Assembly (NCBI GenBank): GCA_003542325.1
Contig: DPKV01000109.1
Span: forward strand, 1-6,731
Direction: 5' to 3'
Length of the DNA: 6,731 nt
Source of the DNA: Anaerolineaceae bacterium
GTDB lineage: Bacteria; Chloroflexota; Anaerolineae; Anaerolineales; Anaerolineaceae
Under the pieces are notes generated by a model. That model was given only the letters and a program-made list of their open reading frames with translations. It searched no databases and had not been told where the DNA came from. Shown piece by piece: positions 5,400 to 6,731 of this stretch. The position numbers and the translations under genes are program-made. Every line of letters begins with the position of its first letter. Position 1 is the first letter of the stretch.

Positions 5400-5409
5400 T
5401 CACCTCCTT
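5400..5409 (-). promoter_or_regulatory. Unusually long Shine-Dalgarno of rpsU
   Basis: AAGGAGGTGA is complementary over ten bases to the conserved 16S rRNA 3' tail and lies 7 nt before a TTG start codon. This is the strongest ribosome binding site in the window, and it decides the non-ATG start. Confidence 0.85.
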
Positions 5410-5453
5410 GGTTCTACCCTTGAATTGTAGTATCCCGGAAACCATTCAACTCC

Positions 5454-5474
5454 CGGTCAGGATTGACATTAATT
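5454..5474 (-). repeat. Inverted repeat arm upstream of rpsU (leader side)
   Basis: This is the inverse partner of 5166-5186 (core CGGTCAGGATTGACA on the plus strand at 5454-5468). It lies within the rpsU leader, 45 bp before the Shine-Dalgarno. The two arms are separated by 267 bp that contain only rpsU and its ribosome binding region. No target-site duplication is visible outside the arms. Confidence 0.8.
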
Positions 5475-5514
5475 TGTCGAATTCTCAGAGTTAAGCAGTC
5501 ACCGAATCCATGTG

Positions 5515-5565
5515 GGCTTTCTTGGTCTTCATAAAGCCGAATTTCTTCCGACCACAATAAAGACC
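5515..5565 (-). ncRNA. Interlocking stems in the rpsU leader (candidate cis-regulatory RNA)
   Basis: In the minus-strand transcript, GGUCUUUAU (5565-5557) can pair with AUGAAGACC (5532-5524) as a 9-bp stem with one U-G pair. GGCUUU (5538-5533), in its loop, can pair with AAAGCC (5520-5515) beyond the stem. The order A-B-A'-B' means the two helices form either a pseudoknot or a switch. The element starts at about the predicted +1 and lies ~110 nt before the ribosome binding site. No U tract follows, so a terminator is unlikely. The pairing is seen in the sequence; regulation is inference. Confidence 0.4.
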
Positions 5566-5571
5566 CCATGG

Positions 5572-5600
5572 ATTATACCTGTCATTGATGAGATGCGCAA
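5572..5600 (-). promoter_or_regulatory. Promoter of rpsU
   Basis: On the minus strand there is TATAAT (5577-5572), a perfect -10, with TTGCGC (5600-5595) exactly 17 bp upstream as a weak -35 (TTG conserved). The predicted start is near 5565, giving a leader of about 170 nt. It lies in the short gap just after the radical SAM gene, so rpsU can be expressed independently. Confidence 0.55.
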
Positions 5601-5622
5601 ATGAACATAATTCCCCCGCCAA

Positions 5623-6390
5623 TTATTCACGCCAAAAGGCCTGGGCCTTCAGGTTGAGTTTTTCCGTCAATTCGGCAGCAATTTCTGACAATCTTGGCGG
5701 ACTCACCCTAACCACATCCGCGCACATTGTCGGCCTTTCCGTTGAATAGATATGGATCGTTTGAGGGTGGAGGTCAACCAGCACTTTTTTCCAGGCTTGG
5801 TAGGCTTCACCCCGCACATTGGAAACTTTGCCGTCTATCAGGACACTTTGGATCATCAAGTGAGGAATCTCACGCAAACCCATCACTATCTCGTCCAAAT
5901 GGATCTCCTCCACTGGCTGGTTGATCGCCTGGAAAGTGATGTCGTCCCCCGCATCCAGTTTCATCATGGGCGCATCAATCAACCTGATGGCCTCCTGGAC
6001 CTCCGGAGAAGTCACCATCGTACTGTTGGATAAAAGCGCTAGGTTCGCATCCGGGCGATATTGGTCCAGTAATTCCCTCACACCTTTCACAATTTCCAGA
6101 AAATCCGGATGTATGGTTGGCTCGCCATTACCTGAAAATGTTAGGAAATCCATCGATCGGGGTTTTTGTAATGCTTTCTCAACCGTAGACAAAACCTCGT
6201 CAGGCGTGGTCAGACACTCCCGATCAGGCAAAAGTGTCCAGTCCGTCGTTATGTTGTATTGACAATAAACACAGTCAAATGAGCATGTCTTTATTTTTGT
6301 AGGCAATAAATTAATGCCCAGAGACCTCCCCAGACGGCGGGAGAATATTGGACCGTAAACGATTTTTGACTGGAGTGAGATACCGGACAT
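5623..6390 (-). CDS. Radical SAM protein, COG0731-like Fe-S oxidoreductase
   Basis: This is a 255-residue cytoplasmic protein. The N-terminus YGPIFSRRLGRSLGINLLP, followed by KTCSFDCVYCQY, is the characteristic opening of COG0731-type radical SAM proteins. C36, C40 and C43 form the CxxxCxxC motif that holds the 4Fe-4S cluster. FSGNGEPTIHPDF (85-97) is the SAM-binding GGE-type motif. ALLSNSTM, MKLDAGD and IQSVLIDG represent later strands of the partial TIM barrel. No extra cluster domain (SPASM) is visible. The substrate is unknown. COG0731 is often labelled wyosine-synthesis-related, but that tRNA activity belongs to archaeal/eukaryotic members and should not be assumed here. The start ATG has AAAGGA about 6-7 nt upstream. 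The family is confident, the reaction is not. Confidence 0.9.
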   Translation of the reverse strand: MSGISLQSKIVYGPIFSRRLGRSLGINLLPTKIKTCSFDCVYCQYNITTDWTLLPDRECLTTPDEVLSTVEKALQKPRSMDFLTFSGNGEPTIHPDFLEIVKGVRELLDQYRPDANLALLSNSTMVTSPEVQEAIRLIDAPMMKLDAGDDITFQAINQPVEEIHLDEIVMGLREIPHLMIQSVLIDGKVSNVRGEAYQAWKKVLVDLHPQTIHIYSTERPTMCADVVRVSPPRLSEIAAELTEKLNLKAQAFWRE

Positions 6391-6420
6391 TTGAATCCTT
6401 TCTTGCCTTTTATACGAAAA

Positions 6421-6450
6421 TTATTCATCCATAATTAATTCCTTCTCCAA
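6421..6450 (-). CDS. Possible 9-codon leader ORF upstream of the radical SAM gene
   Basis: On the minus strand AAGGAGG (6466-6460) precedes, by 9 nt, a TTG (6450-6448) that opens a 9-codon frame (MEKELIMDE) ending in TAA at 6423-6421. This is 30 nt before the radical SAM start. An internal ATG in the same frame also has GAAGGA upstream. A strong Shine-Dalgarno with no other gene to serve is the only evidence. It could be a translated leader peptide or a chance purine tract. Confidence 0.25.
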   Translation of the reverse strand: MEKELIMDE

Positions 6451-6528
6451 ATATTTCCCCCTCCTTAACCAAATCTGAATTTTCATCGCCTATCTTTATG
6501 AAGTAACACAGAATAGATCCCTGACATG

Positions 6529-6534
6529 TATAAT
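6529..6534 (+). promoter_or_regulatory. TATAAT -10-like element in front of the response-regulator relic
   Basis: This is a perfect TATAAT on the plus strand, about 29 bp before the ATG of the receiver-domain relic. No convincing -35 is present. It is possibly a surviving promoter remnant. Confidence 0.3.
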
Positions 6535-6562
6535 TGGTATTAAGATTTTTATTTAGGTGCTT

Positions 6563-6610
6563 ATGAATGACCAATAGATCTTAATTGTTGACGATAAATT
6601 TTCAGTACCG
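6563..6610 (+). pseudogene. Relic of a response-regulator N-terminus
   Basis: ATG at 6563, with AGGTG just upstream, reads MNDQ, then a TAG stop (6575-6577), then ILIVDDKFSVP in the same frame. A short start followed by ILIVDD is the hallmark opening of receiver domains, with the two Asp at the acidic-pair position. The similarity is lost after about 16 codons, where the terminator of the right-hand gene begins. It reads as the decayed first few codons of a response-regulator gene carrying an in-frame stop. It is short, so coincidence cannot be excluded. Confidence 0.4.
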
Positions 6611-6616
6611 GGATAT

Positions 6617-6648
6617 AAAAAACACCTTCCGAAATTTCAGAAGGTGTT
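6617..6648 (-). terminator. Rho-independent terminator of the right-edge gene
   Basis: Arms AACACCTTC (6621-6629) and GAAGGTGTT (6640-6648) form a perfect 9-bp stem with a 10-nt loop. In the minus direction the helix ends in a run of six T (6622-6617). It begins within the stop codon of the gene to its right. The plus strand also has a T-rich stretch (ACTTTTCTTC) after the stem, so it may act in both directions. Confidence 0.85.
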
Positions 6649-6731
6649 ACTTTTCTTCAATTATTTTTACAGGTAGTTCCGTAACTTTACTTGATTTTGA
6701 GGACTGCGCAATTTCCGCAAGGCCTTTTGCT
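6647..6731 (-). CDS. C-terminal end of an unidentified protein (runs off the right edge)
   Basis: The minus strand, read from 6730, is open for 27 codons to TAA at 6649-6647 (AKGLAEIAQSSKSS, then KVTELPVKIIEEK). The stop codon is embedded in the 5' arm of a strong Rho-independent terminator. This supports a real gene end, since the other minus-strand frame inspected stops earlier. The tail is short, hydrophilic and Lys/Glu-rich. I do not recognise the family. Confidence 0.6.
   Translation of the reverse strand, partial: AKGLAEIAQSSKSSKVTELPVKIIEEK

Noticed and set aside
5208..5423. Plus-strand 71-codon frame opposite rpsU.
   Set aside because: It is the mirror of a well-supported bS21 gene, with Arg/Phe-rich composition explained by the Lys/Glu codons on the other strand.
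5166..5474. Complete transposable element around rpsU.
   Set aside because: There is no transposase and no visible target-site duplication. The paired arms are kept as a finding, but an element call is not supported.
5607..5626. Hairpin ATAATT-N8-AATTAT overlapping the radical SAM stop codon as a terminator.
   Set aside because: The 6-bp stem is entirely A/T and no U tract follows in the minus direction.
5752..6262. Several plus-strand frames of 65-113 codons.
   Set aside because: All lie opposite the radical SAM gene, whose conserved motifs are unambiguous, and they resemble no family.

Overview
This is about 6.7 kb of bacterial DNA with moderate GC and AT-rich spacers. The gene content is a sugar-binding lipoprotein of the xylose/ChvE type, NarL-type two-component proteins, a ribosomal-type ABC cassette and a COG0731-like radical SAM protein. 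This is compatible with a Chloroflexota (Anaerolineae-like) or similar heterotroph, but that placement is inference from gene style only; no 16S or other lineage marker is present. No insertion sequence, CRISPR array, tRNA or rRNA was recognised.

Left region (1-3250): the window opens inside a minus-strand sugar ABC transporter substrate-binding lipoprotein, of which only the N-terminal ~101 residues are present. It has a long leader that can fold into a strong stem. Facing away from it is a plus-strand two-gene operon. The first gene encodes a response regulator with the order REC - LuxR/NarL HTH - REC, apparently translated from a leaderless mRNA made from a perfect extended -10 promoter. 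The second, 15 nt downstream, encodes a fusion of a sugar-importer-type ABC ATPase domain (RbsA/MglA/XylG N-terminal half type) with a cytoplasmic NarL-type histidine kinase (HisKA_3 plus HATPase_c). The ABC half has a degenerate signature and lacks the H-loop histidine. A kinase whose sensor is an ABC nucleotide-binding domain, next to a divergent sugar-binding protein gene, suggests that the state of an ABC sugar importer is read by the kinase and passed to the two-receiver regulator. This is the most unusual system in the window.

Middle region (3313-5165, minus strand): an IU-type nucleoside hydrolase is followed after 11 nt by a small protein resembling only the C-terminal domain of RarA/MgsA AAA+ ATPases. 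The hydrolase has Ala where the family usually has the leaving-group His before the metal-binding Asp. The ~360 bp upstream of the hydrolase hold no convincing gene.

Right region (5166-6731, minus strand): rpsU (bS21) starts at TTG behind an almost perfect Shine-Dalgarno sequence. It has its own promoter, a ~170 nt leader with interlocking stems, and a 21-bp near-perfect inverted repeat bracketing the gene. Upstream lies a COG0731-like radical SAM gene. At the right edge are a short plus-strand response-regulator relic, a Rho-independent terminator, and the last 27 codons of an unidentified minus-strand gene.
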